The translations under genes were made by a program, and so were the position numbers. Positions 45,022 through 56,100 of a DNA stretch of 64,000 nt are shown here, piece after piece (position 1 is the stretch's first letter; each line of letters begins with the position of its first letter). Below the pieces are notes generated by a model. The model was not told where the DNA came from. It was given only the letters and a program-made list of their open reading frames with translations, and did no database searches. Source of the stretch: Gorsachius magnificus (taxonomy: Eukaryota > Chordata > Aves > Pelecaniformes > Ardeidae); NCBI GenBank assembly GCA_034008185.1, contig CM067108.1:124001-188000 (forward strand), read 5' to 3'.

Positions 45022-46772
45022 GGCGGCCGCCTGCAGCCGGGGCGCTCCGCCTCACCTGACGCCGCCGTGCGCCCCCGTCACGTGACACCGGCGCCGCGCC
45101 TCATTGGCGGGCGGCAGACCACGTGAGAAGGGCGGGCCAGCGCGGCCGGGGGGGGGGGGAGGGCGGGCGGCGCCCCCTGGCGGGCGGGGGGAGCGGGCGC
45201 AGGCGGGGCGCGGGGGGCGGCCGTGCGGCCCCAAAATGGGCCGGTTTCGTCCTTTTCGGACATTTTGACGCGTTCCGGTGACGTAGGGCTGCAACCCGCA
45301 GCTCAGCCTGCGTTGGTGACGGGGTGGGGGGGGTCCTGAAGGAGCCCGGCGCCCCCCAACAGCCCCCCGCCCCCCCCCCGGCTCACCCAGCCGTACGGCG
45401 CTGACATCACAGCCCCGGCGCTGACATCACGGCGGGCAGGTGACATCACTGAGCTACCCGACGGCGTAGCGGGGCTGGCGTCGCTTCTCCCCGAGCTGGA
45501 AGAGAACCGGGAAGGGACACGCGGGGTGGGGGGCTCGGGATGAGGGCGGCGGCGGCGGCGCCTCGGCGTTTAACGAAGCCCCCGCTAATTAGCAGGGTCG
45601 CGCTAACGAGCAGCGCCGGCCCCAGCGGGAACTTTTGAGCGGAGCCCTAGATTAATTACTTCCCGGTGAACGGGTAGCGCTGCGGCTCCCGCGTCGCCGC
45701 TGACGAAGGCGTGAGTATTTAACGAGCCGCCGGTCATTAACGAGCTCCGCGTGCCCCCATCCAAGCGACGGCGCGGAGGTTGTGGCGGGACGGGACGGAC
45801 ACGATGCCGGCAGCGCCGGGGAGGGGAAACGCCGAGCGGCGGCGGCGGCGGCGTGCGTTGGCCAACGGAAAAGGGATTTGGGGCAGAATCCCGTGAATTT
45901 GGCGGCGGCGGCAGGGACGGTGACGGCGCCGCGAGCTCCGGGCCCGGCGACGCCGGCTCTGCCGAAGGCGTAGCCAAGTTCATGCCGAGGGGGAAGAGGG
46001 GTCCCCCCCCCTCCAAAATCCCCCCACCCCAAAACCCCTCGGCGTTCCACCACCAACCCTCGGAGCCGGAGTTTGCCGCGCTCACCGGCGCGGCGAAACT
46101 CCAGTGCGGTGAAACCCCGGCGCGGCGAAACCCCGGCGTGGCGAAACCCCGGTGGATTTTTTTAGAGGGGGGTCAACCTCACCGCAAGGGCAGCCTCGGG
46201 GTGTGGGGGGGGAGCTCCTGGGGGAGCTCCCGGCTCCGGTGCCGCCGGTGCCGCGTGGTGCCGGCGGAGAGGAGGTGAGGGAACGGCGCCGAAATCCGTA
46301 TTTCTCGGCGCTTGTGGTTATTTTTGGGGGGGGGGGGGGAAATTAAAAAAAAAAAAAAGGGGGCCGATGATTTAAGCGGGGGCTTTGCGGCGATCGATAA
46401 CGCCGCGGCGTTCGCTCCGGCAATGCCTCGCCGGAACGCCGGCGGTTAAACCCCCCCCACCCCGGCGCAACCACCGCCCGCTGGGCCGGGATTATGATTT
46501 TCCACCGCCCCCGCCCAAGTTTTTAGGAGCGAGAGCGTTCCCGGAGGCAGCGACGGCGTCGGGCGGCCGCGGCGCAACCCCGGGGTGGGGGCGAGAAAAC
46601 GTCACCGCCGGCACCGAAAAGTTGAACCCCAAATTTTTAATGGCGTGGGGGGGCCCCCGCGTGCGCGCCGGGATGGTTGGAGCGCGGCCCTGGTGGGAGC
46701 CGCCATTTTAACCCTCGGTTTTCCCCCCCCTCCTGCGTCGGCGGCGTCTCCCAACCCCGCGCTCAGGTGGCG
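45022..46772. other. Intergenic CpG-rich region between NAPA and the ZBED gene
   Basis: A CpG-rich divergent promoter region. Words such as CACGTGAC (45077-45084), CACGTGAG (45120-45127) and GGTGACGTAG (45277-45286) near NAPA, and GCCGCCATTTTAACC (46699-46713, a YY1-type motif) just upstream of the ZBED start, mark two promoters. A short GGCGAAACCCCGGCG direct repeat occurs at 46090-46155. No further gene is seen. Confidence 0.5.
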
Positions 46773-49081
46773 ATGGCGGACGCGGACCCCAAGAGATCGG
46801 CGCAGCCGTTGGCCAAGTGCGTGAAGCCGGAGGTCAACGGCGCCGAGGCGCGGCCCAAGGAGGAGGCGACGGAGGAGCCGGCTCTCCCGCTCGTCCCGCA
46901 GGCGGCACAAGGTACGTGCGCCACCGCCGCGGTGGCCTTTCCCCCCTCCCCAAAAAATATCATGAAGCGCGGCGCTCGGCAGCCACAGCGCGGCTGCCGA
47001 GCGGAGGCGCGAAGGGAAGTTGTGTTGGGTTTGTCTCCGCAGACGAAAGCCCGATGGTCTTCGCCGGCTACGGCGCAGCGGGCGCCAACCTCACGCCATC
47101 GTCCCGTCGGAAGAGGGAGAGGGGCGGGGCGGAGGGCGGGAGCGCGGCGCTCTACGTCGACCGGCGCAAGTCCAAGGTGTGGAATTATTACACCAAGTTG
47201 GGCGACGCCTACGTGGAGTGCAACGTCTGCAAGAAGCAGCTCTCCTTCCACAACAGCACGACGACGATGAGGGAGCACCTGGTGAGGAAGCACAGCATCC
47301 GCGACACCCTGCTCTCCCAGCTCAAGGACGACCAGCTTCCCGAATCCGACTACGCCGCCCCGGAGAACGCGGCGAAACGCTCGCGCCAGGCGACGCCGGA
47401 AAGCGGCCTCTACCCCGGGGCGTCTTGCTCGGAGCCCAGGAGCGACATCATCCTGGAATTGGTGCTGGAGATGGTTTTCCGGGACCTGCACCCCCTCTCC
47501 GTGGTGAGGGACAAGGGGTTCGGGCTCCTCGTGGGGTACCTGGAGCCGGGCTTCGCCCTCCCGGCGCCGGCACAGCTCTCCGCCATGTTGCGGCACCGCT
47601 ACAACGTGGTCAAGCAGCACCTGGAGCGGTACCTGCAGACGGCCCAAGCCATCGTGGTTTGCGCCGAATTTTGGCTTTCCCGCTTCAACCGGACCTACTT
47701 GACCATCACGGCCAACTTCATCGACGGGGAGTGGCGGCGGGCGCGGTGCGTCATGGAGACGCGGCAAGTGGACGACGAGCAAGGGGAAGAAGCGGGGTTG
47801 GGGGAGAAGGTGCGCGCTGTCCTCTCCGAATTCGGGTTGTCCGGCAAATCCGTCTTCTGCGTGGTGCACGACGGCCCGCGGAGCGCGGCGGCCAACGGGC
47901 GGCCGTTGGAGAAGGTCTACGGCTGGAGCAGCCTGTGCTGCGCCGCGCGCACCCTTCAGCTCTGCGTCCAAGCTGGGCTGGAGGTGGAGCAGGTCCAGGA
48001 GGCCTTGAGCGTCGCCCGGGGCATCGTCAGGTATTTCCAGCAGGACGCCAAAGCCACCTGCTCCTTGAACAGCAAACTGGAGGCCATCAACAAAACCAGG
48101 CTGAAACTGGTGATGGACGCGGGGTCCCGTTGGATAACCACCATGGAGATGTGCGAGAGCCTCCTGGACCTCAAGTGGGCCATCATGTCCGTGCTGGAGG
48201 AGCAACCCAAGGGCGCGGCGGCCGTCCAGAACTTGGCCGACCACCAGTGGAAGCTCCTGCAGGACCTGGTGGCGGTGATGCGGACGATCAAGATCGCGAC
48301 GTCCTTCTTGCGGGAGGAGCAGAACGCCTCCGTCTCCTCCCTCATGCCTTGCGTCCACGGGATCGTCGCCGCCATCGGGCGGCAGGCGGAGGAGGCCGGC
48401 GCCGTGGTCAAGACGGTGGTGGGGAAGATCAGGTCGGAGCTGACGCAACGCTGGGGGCTGGCGGAGGGCGAGAAGGCGCTGGAGAGCCCGGCCGTCATCG
48501 CCTCGTTTTTGGACCCCCGTTTTAAGGAGATGAGGTTCCTCAGCCCCGGCCTGCGCAGCGAGCTCCACAGGAAGGTCAAGGCCATGCTCTCGCAGGCCCG
48601 CGGCCCCCCGTCCCCGCCCGCCGCCCGGCCCTGGGGGCCGCGCTCCGATTACAAAGCCGAGGCGGGGGAAGCGGTGGCCGAGAAGGAGAGAGGCGGCGGC
48701 GGCGGCGCCGCGGCGGCGCAGAGCGTGTACGACATCCTCCTGGGGAAGGACCCGACGGAGAGCATGCCGGAGATCCACCAGCAGCTGGAGAACTACGTGG
48801 TGGAGCCCCTCTGCAAGCGCAGCACCGACCCCCTGCACTGGTGGAAGAACAACGAGCGCCGTTTCCCGGCCGTGGCGCGGTTGAGCCGGCAGTACCTCGC
48901 CGTCCCGGCGACCGCCGTCCCCCCCGACCAGGCCTTCGCCGCCGGCGAAAGCGCCCTGGAGCATCGGCGAGCCATCCTGGCGCCGGAGAACCTGGACCAA
49001 ATATTGTTCTTGCATCAAAACTTTGACTTTTTGGAGTCGTTGAGAAGCGGTAACGAGGCTCGGAGCAGAAATCTGCGCTAA
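46773..49081 (+). CDS. ZBED-family protein (domesticated hAT transposase)
   Basis: Two coding exons, 46773-46911 and 47043-49081, joined G|AC in frame, give 725 residues with no stop. The N-terminal exon (MADADPKRSAQPLAKCVKPE) is unique. A BED zinc finger follows at about residues 80-125 (SKVWNYYTKLGDAYVECNVC, then HNSTTTMREHLVRKH). The hAT RNase-H-like core spans about 180-560, with CAEFWLSRFNRTYLTITANF, VVHDGP and SRWITTMEMCESLLDLKW. The C-terminal hAT dimerisation domain has ASFLDPRFKEMRFLSP, DPLHWWKNNERRFP and a long LAPENLDQILFLHQN end. Of the expected motifs, the first catalytic Asp is replaced by Glu (CAEFW) and the CxxH/CxAH box reads CCAARTL, so transposition is unlikely. It resembles ZBED1/ZBED4/ZBED6-type host genes, but I cannot name the orthologue. 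It sits between NAPA and ZNF541, with a CpG promoter and no terminal inverted repeats seen. Confidence 0.9.
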
Positions 49082-49435
49082 GTTGGGGGGGGGGAGATCC
49101 CCCCACGCGTCAGCGGGCGTTTTTCGTCGGCGTTTGGAGACGCCGGCCCGACAGCCCCACCGCCGTCACCCGTCTCCTTCCCCAATTCCCGCCGACGCCG
49201 TCGATTCGCCCACAATTACGGTGACGTGACCGCAGCGCGACGGCGGGGCTCGGCGGCGGCCTGGGATTCCGGGGCGTCCTGAAGGGAACGGGGAAGAGAC
49301 GCCGGGGGATGGAGCAGAGGAGACCCAAAATCACCCCCGGGTTGTCCACGGGCCGGAGCCGCGCTCCCCGGAGCGGAGGGCGGGATCTGAATCCCCGGAA
49401 CAGAGCTACGGTCGCCCCACACTGCGCCATCACCC

Positions 49436-49467
<32 letters not shown>

Positions 49468-49644
49468 TAATTATTATTATTTTTAACGGAAACAGCCCCG
49501 TTTCCAGCTTGGTGGGCTTTTTTCCCCGCCGCCGTACGGCTACGGCTTTCCTGTCCGCGCGGCCCGGGATGGACGTTAGGGAAAGGCCGCGCCTCCTGGG
49601 CGGAAGGCGCCTGGTTTCGCTTTGGAATCGTAAGGGCTAAATAA

Positions 49645-49691
<47 letters not shown>

Positions 49692-49775
49692 TTTCTTAGG
49701 CTTTTTTTTTTTCTTTAGAAAACACGGGTTAGGGGAAAATGACCAATCGCGGCCCAAAGAGGCACGTCGCCAAAT
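49082..49775. other. ZBED 3' flank with T-tract/A-tract hairpin
   Basis: Unique GC-rich DNA to 49430, then T runs. At about 49646-49689 a run of about 17 T is followed directly by about 27 A, a perfect T/A inverted repeat. No AATAAA was found close to the stop. Confidence 0.6.
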
Positions 49776-49779
49776 GGGG

Positions 49780-51205
49780 GGGGGGTCGCCAAAGGAGGAG
49801 AAGGGGGGGGCACCAAAGGAGGAGAAGGGGGGGGCACCAAAGGAGGAGAAGGGGGGGCACCAAAGGAGGAGAAGGGGGGGCACCAAAGGAGGAGAGGGGG
49901 GGCACCAAAGGAGGAGAAGGGGGGGCACCAAAGGAGGAGAAGGGGGGGGCACCAAAGGAGGAGAAGGGGGGGGCACCAAAGGAGGAGAAGGGGGGGGCAC
50001 CAAAGGAGGAGAAGGGGGGGGCACCAAAGGAGGAGAAGGGGGGGCACCAAAGGAGGAGAAGGGGGGGGCACCAAAGGAGGAGAAGGGGGGGGCACCAAAG
50101 GAGGAGAAGGGGGGGCACCAAAGGAGGAGAAGGGGGGGCACCAAAGGAGGAGAAGGGGGGGGCACCAAAGGAGGAGAAGGGGGGGCACCAAAGGAGGAGA
50201 AGGGGGGGGCACCAAAGGAGGAGAAGGGGGGGGCACCAAAGGAGGAGAAGGGGGGGCACCAAAGGAGGAGAAGGGGGGGGCACCAAAGGAGGAGAAGGGG
50301 GGGCATCCAAGGAGGAGAAGGGGGGGGCCACCAAAGGAGGTAAAGGGGGGGGGCACCAAAGGAGGAGAAGGGGGGGGCACCAAAGGGGGAGAAGGGGGGG
50401 GGCACCAAAGGAGGTAAAGGGGGGGGGGCACCAAAGGAGGAGAAGGGGGGGGGCACCAAAGGAGGAGAAGGGGGGGCACCAAAGGAGGAGAAGGGGGGGG
50501 CACCAAAGGAGGAGAAGGGGGGGGGCACCAAAGGAGGAGAAGGGGGGGGCACCAAAGGAGGAGAAGGGGGGGCGCACAAAAGGAGGACAAGGGGGGGGCA
50601 CCAAAGGAGGTAAAGGGGGGGGGGCACCAAAGGAGGAGAAGGGGGGGCACCAAAGGAGGTAAAGGGGGGGGGGCACCAAAGGAGGTAAAGGGGGGGGGGC
50701 ACCAAAGGAGGAGAAGGGGGGGGCACCAAAGGAGGAGAAGGGGGGCACCAAAGGAGGAGAAGGGGGGGGCACCAAAGGAGGAGAAGGGGGGCACCAAAGG
50801 GGAGAAGGGGGGGGGCACCAAAGGAGGAGAAGGGGGGGGCACCAAAGGAGGTAAAGGGGGGGGGACACCAAAGGAGGAGAAGGGGGGGCACCAAAGGAGG
50901 AAAAGGGGGGGGGCACCAAAGGAGGAGAAGGGGGGGGGCACCAAAGGAGGAGAAGGGGGGGCACCAAAGGAGGAGAAGGGGGGGCACCAAAGGAGGAGAA
51001 GGGGGGGCACCAAAGGAGGAGAAGGGGGGGGCACCAAAGGAGGAGAAGGGGGGGGCACCAAAGGAGGAGAAGGGGGGCACCAAAGGAGGAGAAGGGGGGG
51101 GCACCAAAGGAGGAGAAGGGGGGGCACCAAAGGAGGAGAAGGGGGGGGCACCAAAGGAGGTAAAGGGGGGGGGCACCAAAGGAGGAAAGGGGGGGGGGTG
51201 GTGCC
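49780..51205. repeat. 23-25 bp GGCACCAAAGGAGGAGAAGG minisatellite
   Basis: About 60 head-to-tail units, GCACCAAAGGAGGAGAAGGG plus 2-6 further G, over 1.4 kb. Variants GGAGGTAAAGG and GGAGGAAAAGG recur every several units. The plus strand is almost all purine. Open frames of up to 680 codons cross the array on the minus strand and are artefacts of its composition. Confidence 0.97.
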
Positions 51206-52148
51206 AAAGGAGGGGCCAAAGGAGAATGGGGGGGTCAAAGGTGGGGACGCCGCGTGGGGGGGGGGGACACACACACACACACAGACATGACACCGGTGGG
51301 GCCCCCCCCCACCCCGTCCCTCGCCCGGGGGGAACCCCGCCACCAGCCAGCGCCTGGCGTCTCGCAGCAGCGAAAGGAAGGAACCGTGGGGGCGGAGAGC
51401 GCCGGCGCTTCGACGCACGGGCGAGGCCGGAGAATTTTAGGAATAAGAAAGAATCCCCCTTTTTTACACCCCCCCCCCCCCACCACGAGATGAGTGTCTG
51501 CGGCGCCAACCACGCCTGACGACTTGGGCTTTAATTATTTAATTCTGTGTAGCGCGCAACCGCCGCGAGCGGTCCCGGGACTTTCACATCTGCTCCTCAA
51601 GAGCCCAATTTAACGAGGTAAGAACGCACACTAAAAAAAGAAAAAAAAAAAAAAACAACAAAAAACCACCAAAAAAACCAACCCCCAAACAAACAGACCC
51701 CCCCACTTTGTGGGGGATTTGAGACGCGCGGCGGCAAAAGCGGGTATTAAATGCGAGGCCGAGCTCTCTCCCCGCTCGATTTCTTTCTGCCACCCCCAAA
51801 ACCCCCCCCAAGCCCAGAGGAACAAAAAGCGAGGGGCTCCTCGCGGGGGGGGGGCTCCTCGGCCCCGAAGTCGAGAGCCGCTCGCGTCTCCCCGCCGCGT
51901 ATTTCCGCCCGCGTGCCTTGGCGTTGGCGCCGGGAAAACCCAACTAAGATTTTAAAAATGTGCCGCACGGGTGGAGCTGGGGGGGCTTTTTCCACCCCCC
52001 CCACCCCCAAAAAAAAAAACCCTTCAGCAGACGCCCTCCGCGCCGAGCGCTCTTCCAGGGTAGGAAAAGCCGAGGGGGGGGGGGGGGGGGGGGCGTTCGG
52101 CAGCGGCGCGACTGATCCTCCGCGTTTTCAAAATGGCGGAACCGAACC
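51206..52148. other. Intergenic between minisatellite and ZNF541
   Basis: Unique but low-complexity DNA with a (CA)n stretch at 51270-51282 and A/C-rich runs at 51630-51690. Nothing coding was recognised. Confidence 0.5.
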
Positions 52149-53117
52149 TCATTGCTGCTCCGAAACCTCCCAGCTCCCCCCGGGGGGGGTCGGCGCCGTC
52201 GGGGTTTCTTCCTCCGTCCTTCCCTCGTTTTTGGAACGCCGTGCCGGGGGCTCCGCCTGCTCCGGCGGGCGATGCTTCTTCATATGCGCGTTCCTGCCCT
52301 TGATCTTCTCAAACACCCTGGGAAGGCAGAACACAAAGAGGGATTTTTATTTTTATTTATTTATTTATTTATTTATTTATTTTGTAATGTTGTTTTTCCT
52401 TTCTAGAACTCAACACGTTAAACCAAACTTTTGCGGGTCTCCGTCGTTCCGGCGCGCGGCGGCTTCGCTCTGCCTTGGGTGGGACGCTGGTGGTTAAACC
52501 AGGCGGGCGTTTGGGTTGGAAATTGGTTGTGAATCCTGACAAAAAACCACCCCCCCCCCCGGCTGGTTCTTTTAGAGCTGTTTTAACCCAAAGCAGGTTT
52601 CCAGGAGAAAGATGAAGGGCTACCTTCCACAATCCCTACAGGGAAAGGCGCCCCGGCGGGCCGGGCTGCCCTCTCCGTAATTTCCCCGCTGTATCCTCGT
52701 GCTTCCCTTCGGCAGGAGACGGTGCCGCTTCCGCGGGCTGCAAACAGCCTGTAAATCCCAGAGCCTTCGTTAGTTGGCCCTACTCTTCCTCGCGGAGGTG
52801 AAAAGCCAGCTTGGAAAAAGAAACAAAAAAAGAAACAAAAAACCAAAAAAAACTAAATTCTGAACGGGCTGGGCGACTCGAATCCGGCCCAAAAATATAT
52901 CAGCCCTGCGTGGGTGAGTGCCTCCGGACCCTAAACAGCCCCCCCCCCCCAAAAAGGCATTAATTCGGCTGCGGGGCTGGGTCGCAGACCTAAAAGGGAA
53001 CCCCCCCCCCCCCATTAATTCTCCCAGCGCCAGGGGAACGGCGCCGTCCTCGGCAAGCGCCCGCGCCGCGGCTTCGAAGCCAGGCATGGCCGCTATGTGG
53101 TCACCCGGTTCCTACCG

Positions 53118-53152
<35 letters not shown>

Positions 53153-56100
53153 CCCCATTATTTCCACGACCCAAATTCCTGCTTGGGGGCAAGGAAGGTT
53201 CAAGAATCCCCGTGCAGAGCCACGGCACCAGTTTTCGCCGAGGAGCGGCACCTCGCACAAATCCCCGGGGTTTTCTACCTTTTCTTCAGCCTCTTCCACC
53301 TCATCCTTGTCTCTCTTGACCTTTTTTCCTATCACTTGGGCTCGACTGTAGGCAAACTTAATTTTTTTTTTCCAGATATAGTAATATTCAACACACTGGG
53401 GCACATTCTTAGTCTGAATCTATTGCGAGAGAAACAGAAGCAACCTATAAATGTAGACACCGCGGTACGGGCACAGACACCCAGCAACGCCCCCCCCCCC
53501 ACCTTCTGCGCCGTACGGGTGAGACCGGACCGAAAGCCACGCTCCCCCCTCCGAAAAATGCCGTAGGGAAGCGTTGGAAGGGCAGACCCGCACACGGTGG
53601 GCGTGACGATTGGTGTTTAATGTCCCCGGAGAGACGCGATATCCCGTCGCAATCGTGAATCCGGGGGCGCCAACGCCGCGTCCCGGCGTCTCGTTAACGA
53701 AGCCAACGCCGGTTTTTTGAGGAAGAGGATTTGCAACTCGGAGCCCAACTTTCTGGGTTAAGCCTGCCAGGTCGGCCCGGGCCCGAGGGCTTTACCTGCT
53801 TCTGGATGAGGTAAAAATCCTTCTTGTGCACACAAAAGGCTTTGTTAAACAACTGCTTCTCCAGCGGCGTCCAGGCATCCGACCCTGGGGAGAAACGGCA
53901 AACGATGGGCGGCGCTCGGCCAAAATGGGCGCCGTTGATGGTCATACATTCATCCCGCGGAGAGCGATCACCAAAGGCAGCGGCGATTCGTTAGCGATAC
54001 GGCAGAGCAAAAAAGTTTTTTACCTCCCGCTGTAAAAACATGGTGGGGGGGTGGGGAAACCTGAAAGGAAGAGCGCACGGCAACAAGATGGTGGCACGGG
54101 CAAGGTCTTGGCGCGCGCGCTTCCCCGGTTGGGCGTCACGGGCGTCCCCCCGTGCGAGAAAAAGCCCGGTGAAGGTAAAACCCCGCTCCGCTCGTCCTCA
54201 GCGGGACAGTGGTGTCCCTCAGGGGTCCCTACTGGGACCGGTGCTGTTCAACATTTTCCTCAATGACTGAGATCGAGCAAGTTTGTGGGTGACCCCAAGC
54301 TGGGGGGTGCGGTTGAGGCGCCAGAAGGTTGGGACGGCGTCCAGAGGGACCCGGCCAGGCTGGAGAGGGGGGGGCATGGGAACCTCCTGAGGGTCCACAA
54401 GGCCAAGGGCAAGGTCCTGCCCCGGGGTGGGGGCAACCCCCAGGATCCATCCAGGGAGGAGGGGATGGAGAGCAGCCCTGCCCAGAGGGACCTGGGGGGG
54501 CTGGGGGATGAGAAGCTGGCCACGAGCCGGCGCTGGTAGCCCAGAAGGCCCAACCCCACCCTGGGCTGCATCAGGAGAAGCGTGGCCAGCGTGGAGGGAG
54601 GGGATTGTGCCCCTCTGCTCCGCTCTGGGGAGACCTCCCCTGGAGCCCCGCGTCCAGCTCGGGAGCCCTCGGCACCAGGAGGACATGGAGCTGTTGGAGC
54701 GGGGCCCGGACCAGGGCAGGGGGGGCACTAAAATGTCCGGGGAAAATGCTCCGAGGGCTGGAGCCCCTCTGCTCTGAGGCCAGGCTGGGAGAGTTGGGGG
54801 TGTTCAGCCTGGAGCAGAGGAGGCTGCGGGGGGACCTGATTACGGCCGTTGAGTACCTAAAGGAGACCCAGAGGAAAGGGGGGGACAGGCTTTTTCGCAG
54901 GGCCAGCTGGGACAGGCCAAGGGGGGATGGCTTTAAACCAAACCAGGGCAGGTTTAGGCTGGGTCTAAGGAGGAAATTCTTGACCATGAGGGTGGTGAAA
55001 CCCTGGCAGGGGTTGCCCAGCGAGGGGGTGGAGGCCCCATCCCTGGGACATTCCAGGCCAGGTTGGCCGGGGCTGTGAGCAACCTGATGTGGTTCAAGGT
55101 GTCCCTGCTCCTGCAGGGGGGTTGGGCTGGGTGGTCTCTGGGGGTCCCTTCCCACCCAAACCATTCCATGATTCCATGATTCTATAACAGGAATGGTTGG
55201 CGAGGCGGGGTTTGGGGTTTTATTTTCAAATAAATTCTTTAAACGGGAGGACGGAAGGGGAACGGCGGCGTCTGCGAGGGCTCCCCGGTGAAGGAACAAG
55301 CCCCGCTGCCAGTTTACCTGCGTAGCGGTAATTAGCCAGAGGGTGGGATTCGGGTTTCTCAGGCGCCCCGAAGAGCAGCATCTCCAGAGCCTCCTGCAAG
55401 GTTTAACCCAAGACGACATTAGAGTCCCCGCTCGGGAGGCACGAAAAGGCCAAACTCCCACTTTCAGCTGGTTCGCCGCTCCGGCGATTCGCTCCGCCGT
55501 GGGAGAGCTTGCCCAGTTGGAGCTCAGCAATGGCAAAGTTGATGGAATATTCCCTCAATCCACACCGTTTTAAGGAAATAAAGAGAGAACCTCAGGAGGT
55601 CTGTGGGGACCAAGCAGCGGGACACCCCTTCCCCCCTGCCACCACCTCCAGATTTCTCCCCGCTGGAGTTGTTTTCGGCGCGTCCCTGCCGCAGCAGCGG
55701 CGCTCACGGAGCCTCCTCGTCCTCTGCTACAGCCGAGCGCTGGGCCGGGGCCAACGGGTGGGGCGCCCGCCGGACCCCCGGGGGGGTTGGTCAACGGCCA
55801 ACTCAACACGAGCCAGCAGGGTGCCCAGGTGGCCAAGAGGGCCAGCGGCATCCTGGCTTGTATCAGGAGTGGTGTGGCCAGCAGGAGCAGGGCAGGGACC
55901 GTGCCCCTGTGCTGGGCACTGGGGGGGCCGCCCCTCAAATGCTGGGATCAGGGTTGGGCCCCTCACTCCAAGAAAGACGTTGCGTTGCTGGAGCGTGTCC
56001 AGAGGAGAGCAACCAAACTGGGGAGGGGTCTGGAGCCCCAGGCTGCTGGGGAGCGGCTGGGGGAGCTGGGGGGGTTCAGCCTGGAGCAGAGGAGGCTGAG

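Noticed and set aside
49467..51509. A 680-codon proline/leucine-rich open frame on the minus strand
   Set aside because: It is produced entirely by the 23-25 bp minisatellite; all three frames on that strand stay open with equivalent repeats, and there is no start context, domain or splice structure.
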